64,000 nucleotides of DNA from Macrolepiota albuminosa (Eukaryota > Basidiomycota > Agaricomycetes > Agaricales > Agaricaceae), in contig JAMWFC010000051.1 of assembly GCA_027475525.1 (NCBI GenBank), positions 3,332,616-3,396,615 on the forward strand. The letters are read 5' to 3'. The position numbers and the translations under genes were made by a program. The notes below the pieces were generated by a model. It searched no databases and was not told where the DNA came from. It saw nothing but the letters and a program-made list of their open reading frames with translations. Position 1 is the first letter of the stretch; every line of letters begins with the position of its first letter. Positions 33,301-44,925 of this stretch are shown piece by piece.

Positions 33301-33466
33301 GACGCTGTACATGCGCAAGCATCAGGTGGTACTTGACTTCTGCAATAACAAGATTATTGTGGCGGGTACCGAGATCCCAGCAGTGCGGGTCGCAGTGGAG
33401 GAAGCTGGGGAGAGAGTTCGCTGCCAACGCGCGACGGAGAGGAAGCAAGCGGTGGGCACCAACTGA
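30347..33466 (+). CDS. Element B gag-protease polyprotein
   Basis: The first ATG of the frame is at 30,347; the 1,039-codon frame has no internal stop. Order: Pro/Arg/Glu-rich N-terminus, capsid (about residues 540-670, with LEDWTMDVCYHLAACLYGGD and YNRARQQWTFKDVILELYN), zinc knuckle CYACGEKGHFASTC (about residue 753), an acidic Glu/Asp-rich stretch, and an aspartic protease with LWDSGSTTTG (about residue 909) and DMIVGTLYMRKH. About 60 residues after the capsid, present in element A, are missing. It builds the particle and cleaves the polyprotein. It ends in TGA followed by CTA at the same codon as in element A, after which the pol frame continues unshifted. Confidence 0.9.
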   Translation: MDHEPLPPERNDNVAPVQKDENATPVAAHTQDQQVANWEEAEVELTPAQTDMPGSLLMTEQRRPVQRRVGREVGVASESPPIIQVPQRAPVRFSGLRTSGGGVATHEGKKPSPFRAGAPGTAGEAWTSLEGRREETVHETPWRNIPESTPLSRRPGGQRPAVPVQTTGTRRRQPTVADDTSDEDENGRYEATLDVQIAMLWARFPEISKLSTRARLKLYVNKHMQLIEARGDALPEVGTDEYISAYMQILDLEAQSYLDRKSRRGSAASTPAEAELIPTIPAGRGSSPHIEEAFSNIFAPQQVGETQEQYQTRVAAGQRQQRFVGYQPTAMSVAETVTSRLATHVPLETVPEKVLSPQVKREAEEPVVPVRVPLADTFQDQVAFQRMRIQDLWGQGYSRIDDQGISFNGPQPIEEMRREFVERAQNSHRSKLGSDIGSREEPQGLESDRRTGGQGPRDVRSHSPRRPMTWPVRAFSTFVPAEGRNKTPGMNEATRAYTDIMHRRLVSIIDDAVGIALRLPEGIKPRRADSKHILPYKGGTKFSELEDWTMDVCYHLAACLYGGDRMDKERVFVLPEFVDGPAKKWFHHHVLHYNRARQQWTFKDVILELYNQFVSASTMQDAREAFYSAVYTEALGVQGFYDTLVDHAQNMAIYPDAWTVCETFLKGTAGPMEACQSQMIGTFLVRKADMERNQNPRFVLRRTLSRLHRPKPIEPKIVAEERGRNPSKPEANCDPRKERGTGPGGTGEKRIVTCYACGEKGHFASTCPKRGQIAGKPRAYVRAAHTEAEESANDADEEPDAEEEDESSQSGEEGPVDDEVETVMIDGDEYVEVDVYDSELYASSAEQEFLMALTDFPEDEESMQLGAGRVKVHKVKLRKAARKLTRPQLRREDKECLATYVKVGGHEAWTLWDSGSTTTGVTPQFCQVHDLAVHQLEQPITLQLGTVGSRAAVQFGANLELTIPGSTSVEYVDVANFDRYDMIVGTLYMRKHQVVLDFCNNKIIVAGTEIPAVRVAVEEAGERVRCQRATERKQAVGTN

Positions 33467-33470
33467 CTAC
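33464..33470 (+). promoter_or_regulatory. Shared UGA-CUA stop context, element B
   Basis: TGA-CTA-C. Pol continues in the same frame. The homologous codon in element A is TGA-CTA-G (44,286-44,292). UGA followed by CUA is a known stimulator of stop-codon readthrough in eukaryotes. Confidence 0.6.
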
Positions 33471-36400
33471 GCTCAGTGGCGCGACCGGCTACCGTGGAGG
33501 ATGAGCCAGAGGAGGTAAACCCTATCAGAGGCTTACCCGAGGAGTGTGGAGCGATTCTGATGTCCACGGAAGAATGGGCTAAGCATCAGAGTGTGCAAAG
33601 GGAGGAACTCACTGCAGGTGCGGTGGGTGGTCAGGATGTGCATTGCACTCGGCCAACGCGGCCGCAGAAGCGGGCTGTCAGAAGGGAATGCCAACCTACA
33701 TCGTCAAAGGTAAAGGTTGAAGAGCTAGTTTGTGGGGATCCTCCGATGGACCCATTGAATGGGGACTGGGAGGATGATGTAGCGTGTAGCGAACAATCGC
33801 ACTGATCCTTATGGGACCAGCCGGTACCTCCACCAGCGTTCGATTGTACGTTCGATCTGCGAATGCCTAGAGAATGGAACGAGCTGGTGGCATCCATGTG
33901 TGCCTGGGAAGGTCGACCGTGGATTCGGCAGACCGAGGTCTATCGACAGGCGAGGGATGATGAGATATCCTTTCCGGAGGAGATCCAGGTGGATGGGGCG
34001 TCAATTTCGGCGCGACGAGTCAGGAAGGAGAGACCGACCCGTCTACAGGTGCCAGACGACAGTGAGGAGAGGTTGTGAGCTCTACGGGAGAAATATACTA
34101 CTACCCAGGTAGTGGGCAGTAGTGGGAAGTGGCTAAACAAGCCGCCACAAGCCAAGGACAAAGGCAAGATCAGGGCAACTGGGTTGTCCCGAGATGATAT
34201 CCCGGAGCTCCGCCGGCAGTGGCAGGATGAGTTTGCGGATATGGTCAATGGCACTAAGGAGGAGCTGCCTCCGTGGCGTGAGGTTAACCATGAGATTAAC
34301 CTAGTCGATAATACAAAACAGTACAAGTACCATCTACCGCGTTGTCCCATGGCCTTACAGCAACAGCTGCGGGATAAAACGAACCGTTACCTCAAGGCTC
34401 GGTGGTGGGAGGCGAGACCTGCGTCGCAGGCCGCGCCATTGCTGTGCATTCCGAAGAAGGATGGGACGTTGCGCACGGCACTGGACGCACGCCAGCGCAA
34501 CGATAACACCATTAAGGATGTGACGCCGCTTCCTGATCAGGAAGTGATTCGTGAAGATGTGGCTCGGGCAAAAATCAGGTCAAAAATTGATCTGACAGAC
34601 GCATACGAACAAGTTCGAATACGGGAGAGTGATGTCAGGAAGACCGTGTTTTCATCAATTACCGGCACCTATGTCAGCAATATAATGCAGATAGGTGACT
34701 GTAATGCCCCAGCAACCTTTCAGAGGTTGATGACGTCGATTTTTCGTGACGTTATCGGACGATTCATGCACGTATATCTTGATGACATCTTCATTTACTC
34801 GGACTCCATTGAGGAGCACAAGAAGCACCTTCGTGTGGTGTTTGAGCGCTTACGTTCAAACCTTTTGTACTTGAAGTAGAAGAAGTGCGAGTTGTATGCG
34901 GACCGGGTGGACTGCCTGGGACATGTTATCGACGATGAAGGTATTCATCCTGATCAGGATAAATTGGATCGGATTCGTGACTGGAGGACGCCATGAAACT
35001 ACAACGATGTGCAGCGGTTTGTTGGGCTGGTAAACTACGTATCAACGCTTCTGCCGGATGTCACGACATACACGGGGCCGCTGATGGCCATCACACAAAA
35101 CGGGGCGCCATTTGTATGGCGGCCACTGCACCAACGCTGCCTGGACATGATTAAACGGATATGTGATCGCACGCTGATCATACGTCCCATTGATCCGTGA
35201 CGAGATGAACCAATATGGCTCATTTGTGATGCATCAAAGACGGGGGTGGGAGCAATGTATGGGCAGGGACAGTCATGGCAAACTTGCCGCCCGGCTGGGT
35301 TTATGTCGAAGAAGTTCACGAATGCGCAGCAGAATTACGCTGTGCATGAGTTGGAGACATTGGCTATATTAGAGGCCCTCCTGAAATGGGAGGACAAGCT
35401 GATGGGTTATAATATTCATATCATAACCGACCACAAATCGCTCGAGTTCTTCAAAACCCAGGCGAACTTATCTCTGTGTCAGCGGCGATGGATTGATTAC
35501 ATGTCGCGGTACAGGTTTGACATAACATATGTCAAAGGGGAGCTTAACAAAGTAGCGGATTGTTTGTCGCGCTACTTTGAGAGTGACCGACGGGATGAAG
35601 CCCATGAAGCTCATCACTATGTCAATGCGGATATATGTATTGACCCAGAAGGGGACGACATCCCTTACCAACGGTATCGGGAGATTAAGGACCATGTGGT
35701 AGAAATTTGAGCCATGCAGGTTCGAGAGCATCGGCGAAGTAAGCGGTTGCGAGAGCGGCAGGAGGCACGCGATAGCGAGGCGGAACGTCTCAAGGTCGCA
35801 GACGCTGGGACCGAGATAGGACCTAGCGGACACACTGCAAATGCGGGCGACGGGGATATGCGGTTGGCAGACGCACTACGTGCGCCTGCGGAGACGAAGT
35901 CTGCCCCTCGGGACTACCATTGATCTGAGTTTCAAAAGGCAGTGATACTGGAGTATGCAGAGGATAGGCTGTGTACGGAGGTGTTGACGTGGCCCGAAGA
36001 TCACCCTAGTTTTTCAGTGCGTCAAGAGTTGATCTACACTGTTAGCGCTAGTGGCCAGCAGGTTCTGTGTTTGCCCCGGCAGCGTGCATTGATCACAGAG
36101 GTGATCAATCAGGCACATGGGGTGGTTGGGCATTTTGGGTCACAGAAAACGCTAGAATATGTGCGACATTGGTATTGGTGGTCGAAGATGCATGCTGATG
36201 TATTTGCGTTCTGCACAACTTGCGAGTTGTGCCAACGGGCGAAAGGGGCCAACCGTAAACCGGCTGGCAAACTGCATTCGCTACCTGTGCCCACAAAGCC
36301 GTGGGACTCCATCGGGATGGACTTTGTTGGCCCGTTTCCTGAGTCCAAAGGGTTCAACTACTTGTGGGTAGTAATATGCAGGATGACGAGTATGGTACAC

Positions 36401-37420
36401 TTGATACCGGTGTGCACCACAATGAAAGCCTCGGAGCTTTCATGGATTTACTTGAAGGAAATCGTGCGGTTGCATGGGTTGCCGAGCTCGATCGTTAGCG
36501 ATCGGGATTCAAAGTTCACGTCGAAGTGGTGGCGAGAGCTTCACGCGATGATGGGCGCAAAGCTGCTGATGTCAACTTCGTTCCATCCGCAGACGGATGG
36601 ACAGACGGAGCGAGCAAACCGTAACGTGGCACAGATACTGCGCACGGTAGTGCACCCCGACCAGCGGGACTGGGTAGACCGAGTACCCCTGACAGAGTTT
36701 GCGATAAACGCTAGTGTGTCGGAGACAACAGGGTATGCGCCGTTCGAGTTGAATGGGGGGTTCATGCCCTCCATGCTTCAGGAGTTGCGCGCCAATACAG
36801 CGGTGCATACGGGAGTTAAAGACTTTGTGCGGACTGCCCTGGAGAATTTAGCAAACACGCATGATGCGATCATTGAAGCACGCATGTTTCAATCGAAATA
36901 CGCGAATAAGAGGCGAGCGGGGGAGCCATCGCTGGCCGTAGGGGCGCTGGTATATCTATCAATGCAGAATTTGAACCTACCCAAGGGCAGGGCGAGCAAG
37001 CTATGCCCGAAGTATATTGGTCCGTATAAAATCATACAGGCTGAGCCAAAGACGTCGAACTATGTACTGGAGTTGCCTACGGCGCTGCAGGCACAATGTA
37101 TTGTACCGAAGTTCCATGTATCACTGCTTCGACCCTTCAGGCCGAATGATGATGCATTGTTCCCCGGACGGGTGGTCCCAGAAGCTTATGACTTCGGGGC
37201 GAAGGATGATCAGGAGTGGTTTGTCAAGGACCTAGTAGGCCATCGGTGGAACGAGGCTGGGGGTCTGGAGTATGAGGTACAGTGGAGCCTGGGTGATACG
37301 ACATGGGAGCCGCATCAGGAGTGTGCCAAGTTGGCCACCTTGGATCGGTACTTGGAGTTGCATGGCGTGAAGCGCCCTGCACAGTTGCCAAGGAAGGACA
37401 GGGCTCGGGGAGCCATGTGA
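33467..37420 (+). pseudogene. Element B pol: RT, RNase H, integrase, chromodomain
   Basis: One frame from the gag stop to 37,420 with in-frame stops at 33,803, 34,076, 34,877 (TAG), 34,994, 35,198, 35,708 and 35,921 (the rest TGA) and no frameshift. RT has SKIDLTDAYEQVRI and an intact Y-L-D-D at 34,775-34,786. RNase H has ICDASKTGVGAMYG, HELETLAILEAL and IITDHKSLEFF. Integrase has H-H-C-C (36,113-36,235), MDFVGPF, SDRDSKFTSKWW and DGQTERANR, so D-D-E is complete. The C-terminus (EWFVKDLVGHRW...LEYEVQWSLGDTTWEP) is a chromodomain, placing the element among chromoviruses, whose integration is guided to chromatin marks. Three stops match Arg codons of element A, consistent with CGA to TGA. Confidence 0.9.
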
Positions 37421-37529
37421 AGGTGGCGGATTGTCGGCCGAAAGAGGAAGTGATGATGTAAGCAAAGGCGGTGTACGGCTGACTTGGAATTTTTGTTTTG
37501 TCACTGGATCTTTTGTATACCTCACCGCT

Positions 37530-40199
37530 ATGTCATCGTCGCAACAAGACCAATGTTACTCGAGAGATAACCAGAGCTCGCGGAGCTCTGGTGGTGGGGG
37601 AGAAGTGAGAGAACAGCAGCAAATGCCGCAGCAGCAAGGGGGTATGGGGAGCTTTTTTGCGTACCCTCAGGCGCAGCAGGGGTACGGGCAGGGGCAGATG
37701 CCCATGTTCTTTATGCCGATGCCGGTACCAATGGGTCAGCAGGCGGCGGGGGCAGGATCGAACTGGGGAATGATGATGCCCCAGGGAGCGATGATGCCGC
37801 CGCTGCAGCCCTGGCAGCAAATGGGAGGAATGGCACAAGGCCAGGCGCAGAGTGGAGGAAGTCATCAGCCTATGGAGGTTGATGGGGAAGCGAGAGCGAG
37901 TAGACCAGGAAGAGAAAGTTCGCCCCTGAGAGAAGGATGACGTAAGGTGCAATACGAGAGAGAGGTACCTCGGGGATCTCCCTGGGAGAGGTCGCAGGAG
38001 GATCAGAGGTCGAGCAGACGAGGCCCACAGAAAGGGTTGCGTTGAGAGACAAGGCAGCGGTCTCCCGAGCAGGAGACAACTCAGGATAAAGGAAAAGGGA
38101 AGGAACGGGCGACAGAAAGAGATCAGTGGCGTGATGAGCCACACGCAGAGGCGTTGTGGAGGCGTTTATTACAGGCGGGTCACCGCGTGCCGCCTGAGAC
38201 CGAGTTCCTCCGAGATACAGTGGCCCAAGTAGTGGTCACTGGGTTGTTAGACGAGATAGCGCTGTTGCAAGAGCGGCAGCATAATACTATTGCAACCTTC
38301 AACAAGGCGCTGAAACGTCGGGCGGCCACGCCCGAATCTGCCCTGGAGTCAGAACCGAAGAGAACCCGGGCAGATCGACCACGGGCGGAGGACAGCGCTC
38401 GACCTCGTGAAGGTCGAGTAACGGGGGTGCTGCCGTTGGAGCAGCGGATAGAGAGAGAAAGTGGTCCGTCAACGTCGTCGGAGTTGTCCAGACAAGGGTC
38501 GGTGAGGAGTGCGATATCTTCGACGCAAGCGCCGAAGAGGAAAGAGAGAGCAGCAAAGCAGGTGGATGAATTTTTGGTGCAAACGGTGACGTTTGCAGCA
38601 GATGTGCCACAAGGAGCGCCGGGAGGAGTGCTGAGGTTTCAGCCCCCGGTAGAGTATGAACCGCCAGCGGAAAGCTACCCCGAGAAGTGGCTGGACGCCA
38701 ATTCTCGAACGGAGAACGAGGCAGAAAATGTGGTGCCCTCAGGTGCACCAATGGTTGTTGCAGGAGTAGCAAAGGTAGCCTATCCCCACGGAGATAGTGA
38801 AGATGAGGATGCGAACTATATCAGTTCAAATGAGGCCACTCCTGACGAGGAGGAGTCAAAGCATGAGCGGGGAGTGCGGGTCGCTCGCAATATGAAGAAG
38901 AACAAATGGAGGAAGAACGAACAGGCTGAGTTCGAGCGGAACAAGCAGAGATGAGCCGAGGAAGCTACGGGGATTATCCCCCCGAGCCTCGGTGTTCGAA
39001 TATTTGCGGACCACACTGTGGAACGCCTCAACTCGTTCTTCAATGGAGGGTTGGATCGACATTTTTATTATTCGTCCGCGAATAATACCGTATATGTGGG
39101 ACCGGAGGCTCGACAGGCCTACATCCACGAGTCAAGCCATGTGAGTGGGTATGGTGGCTCAAAGGGAACCCTCAGTAAGGTCGTGCCTAGAGGGTTCCCC
39201 ATGAATCCCCTCCAATTACGCAAGCTGGTGGAACTAGTTTGTAACCGGTACGTGCCAGCCGACGACAGGATCGCCGGCTATCAATTGTTTTGAGAGTTCT
39301 GCCGTGTGAGCGATGCTTGCGACGTCAGCGCCCGTGACAAGACCATGAAGCTGGTCTTGAACCATAGTGATTACAGCCAGGTGGACCCCCCATTTGAGGC
39401 GCGATTGGCGGTGATGAGGATGATGCCCCTACCTGTCCCGGACGGGATAGTGCGCACGAAGGAGTGGGGGAGCCACCGAAACACGACGCTCGCAGGCGTC
39501 AGCTTCGAGCAGATTGAGAAGACGCTGGACCTGGAGAAATGGGCCCAGAATGCACTGTACTTCGGGCGACCAGGCATGCCAAATGCCATTCCTGGGATTG
39601 CATTTGACACCGCATATCGAATGCACTGGAGGACCATCTTTGGCCATGCCCTGATTAGGTCCTTGTCCCCCCAGGGCAAGGCTCGATCGACGTTTGCCCG
39701 GCAAATGGCATTAGTGTTGGCCAAGCCGGGATTGTACCGCGAGGCGGTACAAGACTTTAATATGGCCCATCCCAACGATCCGTTTGTTCCAGCTCCATGG
39801 ACTTTCGTGTCCATCATGACGCCCGTCTTCCCGGATGAGGCCGCGAGCACCATTACTGAAGACGACGTGATCCGGGTGATGCTTCACAACCGCATCCCCA
39901 TGGAGTGGGCTGACCATGCATATACGTATGGAGTGGTGTTCCTCGAACACCAATTTTTCCATCCTACTCCGGCCATGCCACGCTACGTTCATGTTGATAA
40001 TGAGCGTCATGTTCGAATGCATCGTTATGGGGCACCGGCTGCTATACCGGATTGGGATGGTTGGAGAACACCAACCACCGAGGACGTTTACCGTCTTCGG
40101 GTATTGCTGGCAAAGGAGAAGGAAGAGCAGCGCCGGTTTTACGCCAACCACGGGTTGCATTACTACATTGGGTCAGACCCCAATGTGCATCATCTGTGA
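37530..40199 (+). pseudogene. Element B third ORF, unrecognised protein
   Basis: A single frame of ~890 codons from ATG 37,530 (MSSSQQDQ) to the stop at 40,197-40,199, broken only by TGA at 37,938, 38,043, 38,952 and 39,291. Order: a Gln/Gly/Met/Pro-rich N-terminus without signal peptide, a conserved helical block (WRRLLQAGHRVPPETEFL and QVVVTGLLDEIALLQE, 38,157-38,300), an acidic linker, a FNGGLDRHFYYSS and PRGFPMNPLQLRKLVEL segment (39,030-39,230), and a ~290-residue C-terminal domain with DLEKWAQNALYFGRPGM, AYRMHWRTIFGHAL, KPGLYREAVQDFN and EWADHAYTYGVVFLE. No transmembrane segment or known catalytic motif was seen, so it is not an obvious envelope. Element A has a homologue in the same place. 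Confidence 0.8.
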
Positions 40200-40472
40200 A
40201 AGAGGCAGGAGCAACATGGGCCCTTGCCCACGAGCTGTCCGACCGCAAGCGCTGGCCCAGCACAGGAGCCCGACGCATCGGTTTGTCCACTTGCTTTGGC
40301 GCCGCCATCAAGGCCGCCGTCGGTCGATGAGCGCATGCAGTCCCCCCAGTTGGAGGACTACCCGTCAAGCCCACTGGAGCCAATTGCATTGCCTATCGCA
40401 CCTACCATGGACTGATAGCGCGGGTCACAGAGTCAAATGTTGCAGACCGTACAACGGTCTGAAAGGGGGGCG
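40200..40472 (+). promoter_or_regulatory. Element B 3' untranslated region, hairpin and polypurine tract
   Basis: CAGACCGT (40,443-40,450) pairs with ACGGTCTG (40,454-40,461) and the stem touches AAAGGGGGG (40,462-40,470), the polypurine tract for plus-strand priming, two bases before the 3' LTR. No gene is seen between 40,200 and the hairpin. Confidence 0.75.
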
Positions 40473-40708
40473 TGTAACAGGGGGACCTCTTCGAGGTCCC
40501 TATTCATTATTTCACCATATCCGCACCCTTAGGGGTGTGGGAAGCATATCGTATTAGAGGACATAATTACAGTAGTAATTATTTCTCTAATTAATTTACT
40601 TTAATTAATTTACTTTAAATTATAGTGTATTTACTCATATTTGGGTAGATACTTTTTTACTTACACTACGTACAGAGAAATCTACCGATTTGGCAGATTC
40701 TGTGTCTT
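40473..40708 (+). repeat. Element B 3' LTR, truncated
   Basis: Matches the 5' LTR from TGTAACAGG to GTGTCTT, then diverges into element A sequence; the final 29 bases of the 5' LTR are absent. It lacks the 77-bp duplication. Confidence 0.8.
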
Positions 40709-41999
40709 AGACCAATCAATCTGCTGAACCAACATGCAATGGTGAGACCATCGACCAGTTGTTGGCGTATCCTCAATCTGCGGTGACTGACCTGGGTCGT
40801 CCCGGGTCAGAATATACAGAGGCTGAGCCTTCCCAGCAGCCTCAGAGGATGCCAGGAGGGATGCAATGGAGTGAAGTGCGGCCGACAGCTGTGCCAAGCG
40901 GTGCAGCGAGACCAGGGGCAGCTGTGGAAGACCTGGAACAGCGACCCGGCAGGGAACATGAATTTCCCGTGCAGACTGAAAGGTCTGGGTGACAGTTCCA
41001 GAGCAGGAGTAGCGCTCAGGGACCAACTGAAGGTTGCAGACCTTCGTCGTACTTCCTGGGGAAGATGCCGAGGCCTGAGGCGGGCAGTTGGAGAGTGCCA
41101 ACTGAGTCCACTCCACTGACGCAATGTCAGCAGGGAGTTGGAGTGCTGCAGGAAACGACAATTCCTGAGCAAAGAACACCGGCAGTACATTGGGAAGACA
41201 AAACTTCCGATGACGAGGAGAGTGGACGGAGTGAGTCCACCCTTCAGGTTCAGTGTGCTATGCTATGAAAAAGATACCCTAGCATTACGAAGGATACCAC
41301 TCGTGCTCGACTAGGACTGTATGTACTGAAACACATACGGTTGATACAGGCTAGAGGTGATAATGTACCTCAATTAAATACCGTTGAATACATTACATTG
41401 TATGTCCAGATTCTTGAGCTGGAAGCCCAAGCATATATGTACCGCAAGGCTAATCGAGGATCAGCTGCCTCGACCCCAGAGGGGGCAAACTTGATTCCGA
41501 GTATACCTTCGGTGGCAAAGCCAGAGTTGTCTCCCCACCTGGAAGAGGCGATGAGCAATATATATGCTCCCCAGCAAGCAGGAGAGTCTGACGAGCAGTT
41601 CGCTGCAAGGTTCGCAGCAGCACAGAGACAAAATGTATTCAGAGGTCAACTAAGGAGACCTCTGTCGACGGCTGAATCGGTGTCTACCATACCTGTGGTA
41701 GATAGTAACCTACCTGAAATGGGGGAGACAAGGCACCCTCATCCAAAACAGGAATCAGTGGAGAATACTCCACTGATGAATCAAGTGCCGTTGGCTGATA
41801 AGTTTGCGGAGAGGGTAGCTTATCAGCGCATGTGGAACCAAGACCTGAAACGCCAGGGACACTCCTGGATAGATGACCAGGGGATTTTATTTGATGGGAT
41901 AACGCCCATCGACGAGATGAGAAGGCAATATGTCCAACGGACATGTCAGCCTGACACTAGGAGGGGGGACCCGCCCATGGCGGATCCGAGCCGAGTCCC

Positions 42000-42153
42000 T
42001 GAAAGACAGGTGACAGAAGGGCTAGGGGGACAGGAGAGCCCACTGCATTGGAATGATGCGGGGAAAGTGCACTATATGAAAGACAGGTGACAGAAGGGCT
42101 AGGGGGACAGGAGAGCCCACTGCATTGGAATGATGCGGGGAAAGTGCACTATA
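42000..42153. repeat. 77-bp tandem duplication in gag
   Basis: Units 42,000-42,076 and 42,077-42,153 are identical; the gag frame moves from frame 1 to frame 3 here. Confidence 0.9.
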
Positions 42154-42211
42154 CAGGTCACCAACCAGTACGTGCATTCTCTGTAGTACCTCCAGCAGAA
42201 GGTAGGAATAA

Positions 42212-42365
42212 AACGCCTGGGATAACTGAGGCGACAAAGGTGTATACTGAGAATATGCACCAACGCCTCAGTAGCATAATTGACGATGAACGCCTGGGAT
42301 AACTGAGGCGACAAAGGTGTATACTGAGAATATGCACCAACGCCTCAGTAGCATAATTGACGATG
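42212..42365. repeat. 77-bp tandem duplication in gag
   Basis: Units 42,212-42,288 and 42,289-42,365 are identical and shift the frame again. Confidence 0.9.
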
Positions 42366-42532
42366 CGGTAGGCGTAGCATTGTGCCTTCCCGAAGGCATC
42401 AAGCCGTGTAAGGCAGAATCAAAACACATCCAACCATACAGAGGGGAGTCCAAGTTTAGTGACTTGGAAAACTGGACGATGGATGTGTGTAACCATCTGG
42501 CAGCATGCCAGTATGGGGGGGATCGTCTGGAT

Positions 42533-42686
42533 TGAGAACGTGTATTTGTTCTCCCAGAGTTCCTAGACGGACCGGCCAAGGCCTGGTTTCGACATCATGT
42601 CTTGCACTATGAGAACGTGTATTTGTTCTCCCAGAGTTCCTAGACGGACCGGCCAAGGCCTGGTTTCGACATCATGTCTTGCACTA
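42533..42686. repeat. 77-bp tandem duplication in capsid
   Basis: Units 42,533-42,609 and 42,610-42,686 are identical, within the capsid coding sequence. Confidence 0.9.
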
Positions 42687-42870
42687 TAATCGTGCACGAC
42701 AGCAATGGACGTTCAAGGATGTAATCCTTGAATTGTATAACCGGTTTGTAAGTGCATCTACCATGCAAGATGCTCGGGAGGCGTTCATTGCAACGTCCTA
42801 CACCGAACGATTGGGTGTTCAAGGTTTCTATGACACCTTGATAGACCACGCACAGAATATGTCTATTTAC

Positions 42871-43024
42871 CCAGACAACTGGGTAATGATCGATACCTTC
42901 CTGCGTGGGATACCTGATGCAATGAGAGAGTCTCTCATTTGTGATGACCAGACAACTGGGTAATGATCGATACCTTCCTGCGTGGGATACCTGATGCAAT
43001 GAGAGAGTCTCTCATTTGTGATGA
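42871..43024. repeat. 77-bp tandem duplication after the capsid
   Basis: Units 42,871-42,947 and 42,948-43,024 are identical. Confidence 0.9.
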
Positions 43025-44285
43025 CAGGCTATCGCCCAAAGTGAATACTGTTGAGGAGTTCATAGCGCATGCGTTGCACTACGAGCAAGCCCACAAAATT
43101 GCACGACACTTTGGGCTACATAGCTCAAAGGTTTGTTCAGCCAACAAGGCCAAGCCTCGGAAGGTAGGCACCTTCTGGGCCTGTAGAAAAGAAATGGTGG
43201 GCAATACGAACCCGCGGTTTGTGATAAGAGCAGCACCTCGGCAGGAACAACGCTTCCATAGCGACCGGCCTGGGGACCGTAGGGATGCACCAGCACAGGA
43301 CGTTCAGAGGGGTCCGCGCTGAGAGGGTGCTCGGCCGCACCAGACTACTGGTGAGGCTAAAGTGCCGACACCGACTGGGCCACCAAAGTTTGAAGCAGCT
43401 TGCCCTTTTGGGGCGAATAAGTGCTTCAAATGTGGCCAGCCTGGGCATTTCGCGAATGCATGTCCAGTGGGCAGTGGATGGCCTATGGGTAAGCCACGTG
43501 CATATGTACGGGCGGCACACACTGCTATCCCAGATGCCAAAGGGATAGACTCGGGAAATGAACCTGATGTGGAAGACAAAGAAGTAGAGAACCTCAGTCC
43601 TGGTGCACCAGAGGATGAAAACGCCTCTGTGGTAGAGGAGTTGTCGGATGATGAATACGTTGAGGTTGACATATACGACAACGACTATTATGCTCAGAAG
43701 TCAGACTCAGAATTCATGGGAGCTCTGATGGACTACCCGGCCAGCGCACTAGACTGACCAGTTGGAGCAGCCAATGTGAAGGTGTATAAAGTACACCTTC
43801 GCAAGGCTCTGGAGAAGCTGGTATGGCCGGTGTTGAAGCGCGAAGACAAGGAGTGTCTGGCGTCGTACGTTGAAGTGAATGGCCACAAGGCATGGACATT
43901 GTGGGATTCAGGTAGTACGACTACTGGGGTGACACCTCAGTTTTGCCAAGTGCATGATATTTCTGTGAGTGAATTGAAGGAGCCATTACTCCTTCAATTG
44001 GGTACTGTGGGCAGCTGGGCTGCAGTACAGTTTGGTACGCAGACGAGTATCACCTGTGCTAGATCAAGGTCGAAAGAGTACCTTGACGTGGCGAATTTTG
44101 ATTGTTATGACATGATTATAGGCACGCCATATATGAGGAAGCACAAGGTTGTGCTTGACTTCACGAAGAATGAGATAGTGGTGGATGGCACCACCATTCC
44201 CGCAGTGCGAGTGACCATAGATAATGGCAATGGACGTCTCCATCAACACCACGCCACGGAGAAGAAGGTGCTAGTCAGGCGACAT

Positions 44286-44292
44286 TGACTAG
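44286..44292 (+). promoter_or_regulatory. Shared UGA-CUA stop context, element A
   Basis: TGA-CTA-G, at the codon homologous to 33,464-33,466 in element B: 11 codons after a shared Ala-Thr-Glu and 12 codons before a shared Thr-Val-Glu-Asp start, with no indel. Confidence 0.6.
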
Positions 44293-44925
44293 GCAGAGGC
44301 AAGAAACTGCCTACGGTGGAGGATGGAAAGGATGAGGAGCAAGCTCGTGCGAGCTTGCCAAAGGATAGTCCTGCTGTGTTGATGCTGGAGAGCGAAGCTG
44401 TAGAGTACAAACGTACTCTGAAGAGGGGGGAGAACCCCAAGATGGAGTGTGAAAAACAGGGTAAGCCTGAGGACAAGTGGCCTCAGCACACGGCAAGCAC
44501 AGAGTGCCAGCCGACATCGTCGTGAGTAAAGGTTGAGGACTTAGTAATGGGTGACGAACAAGGACTGATGGAGGACGAGGCATCCTCCACACATACAAAT
44601 CGGTCAATCTGGGATCGACCGGTACCTTATCCCATGTTTGAATGGGTGTTTGATCCACAAATGCCTGCTGAGTGGAATGAGCTAGTGGCATTGATGTATG
44701 CGTGGAATGGACCACGATGGATGCCAAAGGAGGAGTCATATCATCAGGCTAGTGATGACAAGATATCGCCACTGAGTGAGGTATTCTTCGACGGACTGTC
44801 TGTGACGTTGCAGAGAAGCAGAAAGGAAGTGCCTGTGCGACTGCACACGCCGGATGACAGTGAGCTGAGGATTACTGCCCTCAGAGAGAAGTATGGCCAC
44901 CCAGCTGTACAAACAAAGCTGTCTG

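Larger units (their letters stand above)
29861..40708 (+). mobile_element. Chromovirus B (Ty3/gypsy), nested in element A
   Basis: LTRs begin TGTAACAGGGGG. The body has gag-protease (30,347-33,466), pol (33,467-37,420) and a third ORF (37,530-40,199), all without frameshifts but with TGA/TAG stops. LTRs differ by two CpG transitions plus an imperfect 77-bp duplication. The 3' LTR lacks the last ~29 bases seen in the 5' LTR and no target duplication was found, so its right junction suffered a deletion. Confidence 0.85.
40712..44288 (+). pseudogene. Element A gag-protease polyprotein
   Basis: Homologous to the gag of element B throughout: N-terminus (40,712-41,260), a LGLYVLKHIRLIQARGD segment, capsid (LENWTMDVCNHLAACQYGGD, YNRARQQWTFKDVILELYN at 42,679), zinc knuckle CFKCGQPGHFANAC (about 43,430) and protease LWDSGSTTTG (about 43,900) with DMIIGTPYMRKH. 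Five frame changes coincide with 77-bp duplications at 42,077, 42,289, 42,610 and 42,948 and are consistent with assembly junctions. True stops are TGA at about 40,990, 41,266 (Trp in B), 42,533, 43,320 and 43,755. The frame ends at the shared TGA-CTA. Confidence 0.85.

Noticed and set aside
37530..40199. Third ORF as a retroviral-type envelope.
   Set aside because: No signal peptide, no transmembrane segment and no furin-like site were visible; the position is the only similarity.
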